Program-made: the position numbers and the translations under genes
From: Asterias amurensis
Lineage: Eukaryota > Echinodermata > Asteroidea > Forcipulatida > Asteriidae
DNA: 64,000 nt
Assembly: GCF_032118995.1 (NCBI RefSeq)
Contig: NC_092665.1
Coordinates: 3,756,001 to 3,820,000, forward strand
Direction of reading: 5' to 3'
Notes under the pieces: model-generated
What the model was told of the DNA's origin: nothing
The model's database searches: none
Seen by the model: only the letters and a program-made list of their open reading frames with translations
In this document: positions 22,780 through 35,400 of the stretch, in pieces
How the letters are laid out: each line of letters starts with the position of its first letter
Numbering within the stretch: the first letter of the stretch is position 1

Positions 22780-23454
22780 CATAATCTGCTCCTCGCACCT
22801 GCTCGAAGACCCGGATACTAGTCGGGTACATTTCCTGCATTCCCCCCACCGATTTGGTCAGTCGACACCCGGCCCGCCGCCTGGTCACCGGTAAATGTTT
22901 ATCATTTTCTGCACCAATGGTTTCACGTGACGCTGTTGACTAAAATTTGCCCCAGGCAACATTTTATACAAAAGCTGTGGTTTTAGTCACGGCCGGATAT
23001 AAGCTTCGTTGTAAAATCAGCATCTTCGCCTGTTTGATGTGTTTCGGTTTGTGTTTTTAGAGGATGATGTTGAATTGTTTATTACATGAAAACGAGGCAA
23101 ACTGAGAATGGAATCCATCAAGCCTCGAAATCAATCAATCAAAAGGAAATAGTTTGACCGCTGATGGCGCGCCCAGCCGTCAGTGCTGCTTCGGAATATT
23201 TCATAGGTTATATAGGGGTGTTTAAATTTTAGCATAAAATATTTATAATATATTTAACCCACAAAATATCATTTGATGGTTTTTTTTTACGATTGTTTGT
23301 AAGAATTACTAAACAATGAACTTGAAGGGAGGCATTAGTTTTTATACTGAATGAACTTGCTCGCATTTAAATATTGTTTTGGATATAAATCTATTCTTTC
23401 CCTATGGGTAAAATGGAATGGTCTAGTGACCCCGCCTACAATACAGAACTCAAC
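22780..23454. promoter_or_regulatory. probable bidirectional promoter region upstream of EXOC8
   Basis: Locally richer in CG (CCGGATACTAGTCGGGTAC, GGCCCGCCGCCTGGTCACCGG, GATGGCGCGCCC) than its surroundings, without a TATA box placed for EXOC8. It lies between the EXOC8 ATG at 23455 and the divergent frame at 22760. Promoter role is inferred from position and composition. Confidence 0.4.
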
Positions 23455-26400
23455 ATGGCGGACCACGTAAAGAAAAATCTTTCGAAGGACGATTTTGATG
23501 CCCAAAAATGTAAGTTTTCCACTCTCTTGTGTTGTTAGTTTTATCACACAGACTTCGAATAATTACCAAACATGCTTTGGGGTTTACTAAATTTATATGA
23601 GCTCGTTGAAGAAGAGGTGGTTAGAACAAAATGTAAAGTTGTTGACGTTGGTTTGCCCAGCATTCAGTATCATGCAAATTGCTTCGTATCCTGAGCGCAG
23701 AATGCACAATGTGCACTAAGCCTCATACGCTGGTTGTCGCGCTTAATGGAAATGCTCAGCGCACTTTCGAAAACGCGCTATGTTATTAGTTTACAGGAAA
23801 ACTTTACTTTAGTTTATTTTTGATACTTGGCTTTTTTATCCAGATTGGTTCCTCAAGTCATAAAATAGTCTAACCATATATAACACATTCATTCAACAAA
23901 GTAACTGACACCCTTTATAAAAAAGCAAAAAAAAACAATTACAAATAGTGACTTTCAAATACATTTATTTTGTGAGACCCACTCTTCTCTTGTTTTACTT
24001 TATTTAATTATGTTCACAGTCTGACGGCAAGTGTTTAGTGTTTTGTGTGTGTCTGTCTGTGTGTGTGAGACTACAAAAATATTGAAATACTGTATTTCAA
24101 AAAAACAAAAAACCTCACTTCCTTAGCTTGAATATATTTGTATATAAAAGAGAAAAATAGTTACATACATACCCGAAAATAACTTATTTTTATTAGAACT
24201 TCTTCTTGTATTTATTTGTATCCTCTGCTTACCAGTTATCACGCTATTATGCCTTTTTATTTGAATTGGGGAAAAAATAATGATGCCATATATCAACCGA
24301 TGCCCTAATTATCTTCATTTGTTAATACGAAGTATGCAAACATGTATTAAAACTTGATGGACATTGAAATGTTCACACCACACACCGATCTTGGATGACT
24401 TCAACTGGCCCCATTTGTTTTGAGTTTTTCCTGTTTTCACGGCAAACGAGAAAGTATGGTTTCCCGGTGAAGCCATACATGTAAGAAACATCTGCAGTGA
24501 CTACAAGTGTTCTTTGAGACTCTGTGTATGACTGTATAGCCAGCAGTTCCCTTCATTTTATTCAAAATATTTTTTTATTAAATTTTAAAAATTACCATGG
24601 TAACTTGCAAAAAAAAAAAAAAAAAAATATATAAAAAGTGTGAATAATTACTGGCTTCAAAATCTGATTTCTATTTATTTTTTTTCTTAATATTTATAAT
24701 AAAGCGTATAAATAAACAGTGATAACAATTGAATCAACAAGCTGATATTTAAATTTTAATATAAATAATAGTATTGATACGAGGGTTACATAATAAAAAT
24801 CTCCAAAAATATTAGAAAATGATATAAGGCACAGGCTTCTTTAAGCCTCGGTATTTTTTTCAAGAATGCTCAGCAAAACATTCAGTCACATGATTTTGAT
24901 CATCATGAATTGTGAATTGAAATAGCGTTTGATGAAACTTTTTCGGTGGGCAAATATTTTTATATGGCCTCAACATTATGACATATTTGTGTACCTTGTA
25001 GAAATGCCTAAAATACCAAACTTTTTGCATTTACAAGTGCAAATGACCAGTGGAGCCTTACGTGTTTCTAAGTTTTGGTCAAAGAAGAGGAGACTCTTTG
25101 CTTGACGAATAAAACCACACAATTTTTATCTTGGGACTGTTTACATCACGCACAGAGAGGTAAAAGATTTGCCACGATATTAGGGACACCTCGAAAACAG
25201 GACCTCCTACGATACAAATAGTGACTTTCAAATACATTTATTTTGTGAGACCCACTCTTCTCTTGTTTTACTTTATTTAATTATGTTCACAGTCTGACAG
25301 CAAGTGTTTAGTGTTTTGTGTGTGTCTGTCTATGTGTGTGAGGCTAAAAAAATATTGAAATACTGTATTTCAAAAAACAAAACAAAAACACTTCCTTAGC
25401 TTGAATATATTTATATTGTAAAAGAGAAAAATAGTTACATACATACCCAAAAATAACTTGGAACTTCTTGTATTTGTTTGTATAATTGTATAATGTACCA
25501 GTTATTTGAAAATCTCATTCTAAGTCTAAATATTTGAAGATTTATTTACATCCTAATTGATCTTTATTTTCTTTAGAATGTGTTCCCTAGTTTTATTTTT
25601 CATTATCATTTCATAGCATGGGACTATGATTGTTACAAAAACTTATAGTTGTTCACTGTAGCATAACCAAGTCAAGTCATCCATTACAATTCATTGAACT
25701 AACCACTTATGAAACCAACCCAACTATAGTAGGGTAATTTTCTACAAGAATCAAATGCATTAGTTTAGAAAACCTGACCACAGATTTTTATACAGTTGTT
25801 TACAGTGAGTAATGCACTAAATCCCTGTCAAAAATACCTCTTGCCCGGAACTACAAATACTTGTTTAAATGTTGTATAGCCTTATGAGGAAAACAACTTG
25901 TCAACACCATTGTCCCCCAGAATGCCAAAAATGCACTCTTTGCAGGATTTTGCCATTTATTGACAAAAAGTGAGGTCATGTTAAACAAAAAAATAAGTTA
26001 CTTGGCATCCCCGTCCAACTGTCAAAAATGTTACGGATTTGGACCTTTTTGAGTTTTAAATTTGTAAACACTTTTTGTAAAAAAAAACACAATACTTGGC
26101 AATGTAACACAAAAGCTTGGTGTTTTTCAGCCACAAACCTTTGTAGAATTTCACACGTCACTCTCTATCTCTAGTTCGCCAGCTTTTCTACATGCCACTT
26201 TCATATTTAATACAGTGCTTTTACATACTGAACTTGCTGTAAATTTTGACTGATCCTCAGATGATTTAACTTGCATTTAAAAGCAGACCCATGGAGGGAG
26301 AGCGCTTAACTCCTAATTTCGTTTAATTTATTCTGGTTGTTAAGCGAAGGTCTCTTGGAAAAGATGATTTAACTTGCATTTAACAGCAGACCCATGTAGG

Positions 26401-29400
26401 GAGAACGCTAAACTCCTAATTTCATTTCATTTATTCTGGTTGCGAAGCCAAGAACTCTCGGAAAAGCAAACTTAATCACTGTACTGGCCAAGAACCCCAT
26501 GGAGAGAAGACAAAGAAGGATGTTGCAGTTCTAGATGTGGGAGGAAAACCTCAGAGAAATATTCCAAGGGAAAAAACAGACAGTCAGGTAGAGACTGAAT
26601 TGAAAACCCAATCCACGAAGTGCCCCCAGTGGGATTCGAACCGAGGTCCTAGAGGTGGAAGGCGAGGAAAGACATCACTACGCTAACACAACCACCCCAA
26701 CCACCCTATTATTCAAGATTGATTTTTCTTTTTCAACAGATGTTTTTGACATCTGCTCTGGAGGTGATGTTTACAACGAACTCCTTGAGCATCGGCAGAA
26801 GGTTCAGCATCTCAGCGAAGACACAGCGATAGCACTCAAGAAAAATGTCTACAGGAACTATACGCAGTTCATTGAGACGGCGAAAGAAATATCATGTATC
26901 CTTTTATAGAAACAAGTAGGAAGTGTTTTGACTTTGCTCCTTCAAGAGTGAAGTTCAATACCTGTTATTCCTTTGTATGTTGCATTGCATGGCAAATTTC
27001 TCTTGGGTTACTTGTGTTTTCTATTAGGACACTTAACTATAATTGCTGGACTCCACCAGGGGTGAATGGGTACCTGTGAGGGCAGAGATAGTTCTTGTGT
27101 TTGATTTAGCTTCGTATGGCATACTTGTTGCACAAGCTACACATGTATATACTCCCTAGGGAACTGAGATGGTTTTAAGAAATGAATACAATGGCCCAGT
27201 GACTAGGGGTAATAATTTTAGAAGAGCTTTGAGACACCCTTCGAGTGTGCAAAGCGCAATATAAAAACCTATTATTATTCTTCTTCCTGAACTCCTTTAT
27301 GGATCAGATCTGGAAGGAGAGATGTATCAACTGAGCCATGTTCTAACAGAACAGAAATCCATCATGAGCCAAATGCTTGAAATGTCCATTGGAAAGAAAG
27401 GTAAGTTTCTTAATGATTTATAAACAGATCAAATTAAATAAGGAAAGCAGTCTGGTAAAATTTAAAATAATTTTGGGTTGAACAAAGAGAATAGACCGAT
27501 CCAGTAGGCTCCGCCCACGTCGACGTGTTAGCATGAACATGTGGGGCTCTCCAATGCCTTTTGCACAACTCTGCGGCGCGCGTCAAGCAGATGGGCACGC
27601 ATGTCGGACCTTAGTGTCGGACCTTCGTTGTGTTGTGGTTGGTCAATACGCAATGGGGCGGGGCTTAATGGATCGATCTATTGACTAGAGCTTGACTTGA
27701 ATATGTGTCCTCTGGCACGCTAACTATTTTTTTCTTTCTTTGAAAAGCACTGTATAAACAGTGCTTATGGCCTAACATCACATACTAGTGTATGGCAGAA
27801 AACCAAAATAATATTATTTATCCCTTGTGAACTTATTACATCTATTAAACAATGAGTTTTATTGATTATGACTTCTCGATTATTGTGTTATTTTCTCGAT
27901 TCTTCTGTTATTTCCCAGAAGCTTCAGTAAGAAATAAAGACTTGCCGCAGAACAAAGATGATCAGAAGAGAACAATAGCCTCACTCCTGGATCGAGTAGA
28001 AGGATGCTCGGTCAGTATTTAAAAGAACTCCTAATCTATTAACTTTTGAATGTGGATTAGGTTAAAATAAAGACAAATAGTCTGGCACCTTTCCAGCGCT
28101 GATGCATTTCTAACTGTATTTACCTGTCTGTTTTTTTGCAGAGGATAACCGAGGTACCAGGTCGATACATTGTCCATGATGGCGACCTAGTGGAGTTAGA
28201 CACGGATACGTTCTCTGAGGTTCAACGAGTTCATGCTTACCTGCTCAACGATAGCTTAGTTATTACAACATTCGTTCCAAACAGGTAGAATAAACTTCAG
28301 GCTTTGAAATAACCCACAGCATTTGCTGTGGTGCCCTCTGCTTTTATTGTGGTGCCCTCTGCAAGGTTCCAATACAAATTTACATTTTTTCTCAAAAAGG
28401 TACCCCTTACCAGAGTTAAATTACTATGTAATTTATTTTTTACTGATTTGGGGGAAAGACAAATTTGCGAACCTCCGCCTCTACCAACTGTTTCAAGTTT
28501 ACACTCCGTTAAGGAATCTTTGATCAAGTTCCATGCTTCTCCTCATTGAACCCAAGTCTCGACACTCATGGGGTGAAAGGTCTTTTTCTTCAGCTGCGCC
28601 ACGCATCTTGAACTCTCTACCACTTAATCTTAGATCTTGTCTTTGTACCACAAAATTTAAATCTCTTCTCAAAACTTATCTTATGTCACAGGTTTTCAAC
28701 AATTAATTTTGTTGTGTTTGTTTTTCTTTGTTTTTGTTTTTTGGTTTACTGCGCCTTGAACACCCAGCAGGGTGGATACGTGCGCATTACAAGTCTTATT
28801 ATTACTATTGATCTATTAAGCCCAATTTTGGTGGTCTCCCTATTGGTCAATGTCTTTGTTTAAAGAGCCAGTAAGAAGTCATGCAATGAGATTTTGAACA
28901 ATTGTTTTGCAGACGGGGACCAGTGAGGTACAAGTACCAGGCATTATATGAGCTGGACAGCCTTGCTGTTGTTAACGTCCGAGATGTTGGTCGTAAGTCA
29001 CTTTTTGGAATTTCCATCATAACATAATCGATTAAAGCAACAACAACTACCCTTAGAATACGCCTTTGAATGTCTCAAATTTTGTTTGTGATTTGCAAAG
29101 TATAAACATTTTAAAAAAATTATGATTGAAGTAATTCACAGAGTTTTCGTAGTCTTCATGAAGAGTAAAACTGATCGACAGAAATCATGTATAATAAAGA
29201 TATATAATAGTGTGTGGTATCTTGTATTTATAACTTGTTTTTCTTTTTGACTCCATAGCTGTGAAAAATGCTTTCAAGATACTGATGTTTCCTGATCAGA
29301 GGATTTACAGAGCGGACAACTCAAAAACAAAGGTACAGGGAGTGAAAAGAGGATCGCTGGTTTATGAAAATAATAATACTGAGTTCTTATATTGATAATG

Positions 29401-32400
29401 CTTTATCTTTGAGCAGGCCTCAAAATAGCCCACGGCACCGACAGCAATACACCGATCCATTAGGCTCCGCCCACGGCACACTCTGCTGCGCGCACCCCAA
29501 GCACATGCGCACACATGTTGGACTTTATAGTGTCAGACTTTTGACTGTGCAATGGGTTGTGATTCGTCAATACCCAATGGGGCGGAGCTTAAAGGAACAC
29601 GTTGCCTTGGATCGGTCGAGTTGGTCTTTGAAAAGCGTTTGTAACCGTTTTTTATAAAATGCATATGGGTAGAAAGATGTTGTAAAAGTAGAATACAATG
29701 ATCCACACAAACATGCCTCGAAATTGCGTGGTTTTCCTTTTACCTCGTCGACTAACACGTCAGCCATTTATGGGGGTCAAAATTTTGACTCCCATAAATG
29801 GCCGACCATGTTAGTTCGAACAGTAGAAGGAAAACCATGCAAACTTGTGTGGATCATTGTATTCTACTTTTAAAACATCATTCCAACCATATGCATTTTA
29901 TAAAAAACGGTTACAAACGCTTTTGTTTTGACCAACTCGTCCGATCCAAGGCAACGTGTTCCTTTAATGGATCGGGTGATTGCTGTGGTGCTTTGCTTTT
30001 GCTGTGGTGCCCTTTGTAAAGTTCCAACACAAATTTACATTTCCTCATAGAAGTTTCTCTTACCAGAGAAAAAATTGCAAAGCATGTAAGAGCATCTTAA
30101 AGCGGTTGTTATTTTATTGACTGGTAAGCAAAGTTTGATAAGTAGGAGACTCATTTAATATAGCATAAGGTAGGACTTTTATGCCATGCAAAATCTACAT
30201 TGAATCCCTGAGGTGATGTATGGACATTCTTGTCATTGTTTTGAATTTTATTTTCAGCGAACATGGCTGGATAAACTCGAAGAGGCGAAGAAGACTAAAG
30301 CAGCTGCCGATACTCACAGGAGGGAGTTGGCTGAGCAGATGAGCGTTGAGTCCACTGATTATAATCGTGAGTATTGAGTAACGAGTAACGAGTATTCAGG
30401 CCTTGGACTTCAAGACAGTTGCTATGACACTTGATTAGGGGCAGGCTTTTTGTGAGTTACGTAAGAGTTGTTGAACACCCATACACAGTTCTGAATGGAT
30501 GTGTATGGCACAGTGGTACTAGGGTTTGCTCATCTGTAGGTTGCTATACAAAGGTTTGCCTCAAACCATTTGACATAGCAACAACAACAAAATAATATTT
30601 TGCGGAAATATTTTGCTATATTTTTGGGCAAAATAGCTAGGGTAAGGAAAACAGAATCTTAATGTTTTGGGTTATTTCTAAGTTGTATTATTTCATTTAT
30701 TTGTATTACTTAGAAAAGACAATTTATAAAATTTTGCTTTCAAATTGTGTTTCCTTATACAAATTATTCAAAACCTGACTTCCCAAGATGACATTATAAG
30801 CTGCATAGAAAATTATAACATTTCTTTTTTTGTTGAGTTCTTTATAAATTGTATTGAGAGCTTGGATATTTGCGATCGTATTTTCAGATAAGCCAGATAT
30901 ATATGGATTCTTACAGAGTGAAGGTATATCTTGGTGTGATTTAGCATGACTGCCTGCAACTTTTATTCATTTGAAAATCTCCAGAATGTATCTACCATGA
31001 TTGTTTCTTTACGTGATATGAATGTACCAAGCCTTGCAGATAGAACTTGAAGTAATTGTGTCAAACTGCATGCAAAAGGATCTTTTTTCTTAGATGTTTG
31101 GTTAGAAATTACAAAGAAATATTACTACCAGAAGTTACCCAAACCGCATCCCATAGTGTTGCCTGTTATAGTTTTACCCTTATGAAAACAGGGCTGTGAC
31201 ATCCGGGCCCAATTTCAACGAGCTGCTTTTAAAGCAGAAAATATTGCTTAACATTTGTTTCTGCTAAGCACAACTATGCAAGATACCAGTTACATTCTGC
31301 ACACGTAAAATGGTTATTTAGCTTGTAACCTTATTCTGGTTAGCATAATTTTGTTGTGCTTAGCAACTTGTTATGCTTAAGCAGCTCTATGAAATTGGGC
31401 CCTGCTCTGGCTTAGGGTTTTGATCTGCCATTTGAAGCCTTGTATCAAATGTGCATGTCTTCTGAGTGAGCCTAAGCCAGAGCCGCTGAATCAGCCACTG
31501 TGGCTGTTGCTAAGGGTGTTGCCATGGGCCTCCTATGCCTCAATGCATGTTGTCATGACGATCAAGCCACAGCCGCTTTTTCAGACATAGCCTTAGGCTG
31601 TGTCCGAAACGGCGACTTCGACTACAGCTACGGCTAGATCAGCGCATCTGCCTGTGTTGAAGAATAGGCAGATGCCCTGATCTAGCCATAGCTGTAGCCG
31701 AAGTCGCTGTTTCGGACACCGCCGTAGACTCAATTGAGCCCTATCTTGCATCCACCATTTTGTCTTGTTACCCATGTGCAAGAGCAATGGTCGATACTGA
31801 TTCCTGTTATACCAAATGGTCTCTGACTATTTTGTTTGTTTTGTATGGTTGACAGCGTTTGATGAAGATGATGATGTGATGTCACCCACGATGCCAGTGG
31901 AATCGTCCAGTATGCTCAAAGTGGATTGGCTGATAGAACTACCTGAAGACCTAGACATGTGTATCGCCCAGAGGAACTTTGAAGAAGCTACTGATCTCAT
32001 CATCAAAAGTAACTAAATACCGCCCTCTTGGGATCAATATAGAATTGCATTCACTTTGCACACGCATCAAACAAGATTTCATTACCTTGCCAAACAACTC
32101 GAGACAGGAAACTTTTGCAATTGAAAAGTCTCTTAAATGTTGTTATAATGAAGAGTTACTAACCACTGTTTTTTCTTTAAGATCCAACATTACTCAAAAG
32201 AGATATCCACATGGTTTTACTACAAATCTCTCCTAGATATTCTCTCTACCATGCAAAGTTTCAAAACCTGCTTATAAAGAGTACACAGAAAGAGTACTAA
32301 AAAACAGGTGGAAAGTGTTTTCCTGTCAGATTAAGGTACAAAGAAGGATGGTGTCGATGATACGTACAAATCAGGCAATAAATCCTCTAGAAATACTGGA

Positions 32401-35400
32401 GCCCCAGAGTCAAAGTGGTTATTAGCCCTAGTAACAAAGTACCATTTTAAAACAGACGGGGCATTTGTATTTCTTCATTAGAAAGAGTCCTTTTCTAAAG
32501 GAGATGAAATCTAAGAATTTCTTTTAATTAACAGAAAACTTTTTGTTTTACAGCGAATGAATACCTTGATTCCATTCCACAGAGTCCAGCGCTCAAAGAA
32601 ATGAGGTAAGATAACAGAGAATTATTGCTAGAAATAACAATCTTGTTTTGTGTGTTAGTCCTTGTTCAAGCTAGGTATCTTAGACTGCATTAGAGTTTTT
32701 GTTCCATACTTGAAGTAACTTTTAAATTTCTGTTGCTCCTTCATCAATGACAAGACCTCCAAGCAAAATCAAACATTGTGCAAACATAATTATGGTATAA
32801 TTTGTTTTTACCCCCGCACCGATGTGTTTTAAGAACTGCTAACTACAAAGAACTTTCCAAAATTTGATGATGATGGCATGTCTGCCATCCACTTTTTAAA
32901 TTGAAATTACGTTGAGAAAGTTCAGTCTGAAATGCACCAGTCTTCTGAAGGTCCTTAAAATCAAATTGATGGTACATTTGAAGGGGAAAAAACAAAATTA
33001 AAAAATGTTATGCTTTTTTGAAATGGTTAAAAATAAATTTTTATTATTTGCAGGGCTCGAGTTGACCACAGAGTGAAGCAGTTGACTGAGGTGCTGACTC
33101 GTGAGTTACAGGTATCACCTGACCGGTCACTCAGAGGTGGACCTCAGGTGACTCGAAGGGCAGTCACAGAACTCATCCGCCTTGGAAGAGCAACTCAGGT
33201 ATGTGAGTAACCTCGAGCCCTCAGAGGTTTTCTCATCGAGCCTCAGCCTGTAAGCAGACTTTTTCTGCTTACGGAGTGGCCATTGGTAGAACTTCTATTT
33301 CATTAAAATTGCTTGCCCGTGTCCCAGGTCCACCATAGATTCTGTCCCCCATATGGGAAATTAACATGAGCTGGAAGAGGATGATTCAAAAGAGGGCGCT
33401 ATCAGACGAAGCTTGTACACAGTTTGCCATATTGGGGGACAGAACCTGCAGGGGATAGAATCTCCTGCCACACTGTAAGCAAAGTAAATTAATAATAAAA
33501 ATTTGGGGGGCTAATCATCCTTACTCGCAGCTAAGAGCTGAATTGCGAAGGACGCGGCTACAGCGTGTTCGGGAAGCAGGCATGCAAGGGCGCCTTTGGC
33601 TGCCAGCCACATCAACCCATTATGACCATGGAGCACAGCCAAGATCGAAAGTGTTTGATTTTTCCCGAGGGAGGAAAACCGGATGGTCTGGAAAACCCTC
33701 GTGGCACAGCAGAGAACCAACGCACGACTCAACTCACATATGGCCCCGTCCGGGAATCGAACCGAGGTCACCTTGGTGAGAGGCGAGCGCTTTTTGCACA
33801 CGCCAACCATGCCACATGAAAATGCACACTAGCTTTCCGGCTTTCCGGCCGTTCTTGTTGACAAACGAGTGATGCTACAATGCACATACTCACTAACTGA
33901 AACCATACTGTTTATGAAATGGGCTTTGCTTTCGATTGTTTTTCTCTTATAGTAGGCACAAATATTTCCTTACCGGTAAACAACTTTATGAAATTGTCCC
34001 CGGGTTAATTTCTTAACTAAACTTTTAACAATTCAAAACTTACATTAGGTGTTACCAGTTGCAACAATGTAAATTCTATGGAATTTTGGCTGGTTCCCAG
34101 TTTCTTTTAAGCAAGATTTTTCTGTGCTTAGCATAAAGAATTCTGTGCTGAGCAAGTTTTTATGCTTACGAGACCCAGATTATGTGGTGATTCTTCAGAT
34201 TAAATAACACTTCTATGGATTCTTTTTTTCTCAATTTGAAACTTTCTTGATTTGTTTTTTCCTTGTAGGCGTGTGATTTGTTCCTGAAGAACCGTAGCGC
34301 ATCCATCAAACAATCTCTTCGTCAGTTGAGGATAGAGGGCGCCACAAGCATGTACATCACAAAGCTGTGTGGTGTTTTCTTTAACAACATCATTGAGACG
34401 GGCAAAGAGTTCCGTATCACATTTTCTGAAAATCAAGGATGTTTCTCAGGTAGTTATTTAACCAAACCTTAATCTTACCCTAATGTTAACCATACCTTAT
34501 TGTGATGATTTTCCCTCTCAAATTTGCCAAGTTATTACAAGCTACTGGGACAAGTCTATTGTCTCATTTGCCCTTGGTAGCAGAAGGTGGATAATGACAA
34601 ATACTCGAGTGACTGGTAAAAGTCTACTGCCTCATTTTCCTGTGTATCAAGAAAATGTGTTATTACAAATGCTTGAACAATTAGTAATAAGTCTACAGTG
34701 TATATCCTCATTTTCCTGGCCAGCCAATGCTCAATCCAGGCTAACCCAGGGTCCATTGATAAAATAACTACTATGATTCGGTTTAGTATATATTATTTCA
34801 AACTTTGTTTCTAGCGTTTGTCGTTTGGAGCAAAGCTGAGTTGAAAACCTTCGCTAATCACTTCTCGCGTCAAGCCCTCGCTAAGAAGACAAGTGTAGCC
34901 ATCGTAGCAGAGTGTGTTGGAATCGCTCGGACATACTGCCAGCAACTCTCAGTGATTGGTCTGGAGCTCCTGTTTGCTATGAACACATTATTATTGAGAG
35001 GAATACGGGAGGCAATGCAGTACAACAAAGAACAGCTTATTGAAGCTTCCAGACATCGAAATGTGGTAAGTTGCAGGCTTGGGATTTCATCTTTGAGAGG
35101 GCAAGCCCATTTCAGGCCTTATGCTTCGTTTTTTCCTTAATAGTAAAAGGCACCCTTCTACTCGAGCATTTCAAAGACACCAAGGCAAGGCCATTTCAGG
35201 CCTTATGCTTTGTTTTTTTCCTTAGTAAAAGGCACCCTACTACTGGAGCATTTCAAGGGCACCAGGGCAAGGCCATTTCAGGCCTTATGCTTTGTTTTTT
35301 CACCCTACTACTTGAGCATTTCAAGGGCACCAAGGCAAGGCCATTTCAGGCCTTATGCTTTGTTTTTTTCACCCCACTACTGGAGCATTTCAAGGGCAAC

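Noticed and set aside
23943-25480. Direct repeats as the LTRs of a small LTR element
   Set aside because: No TG...CA ends, no primer-binding site or polypurine tract, no coding remains between, and one side fades gradually.
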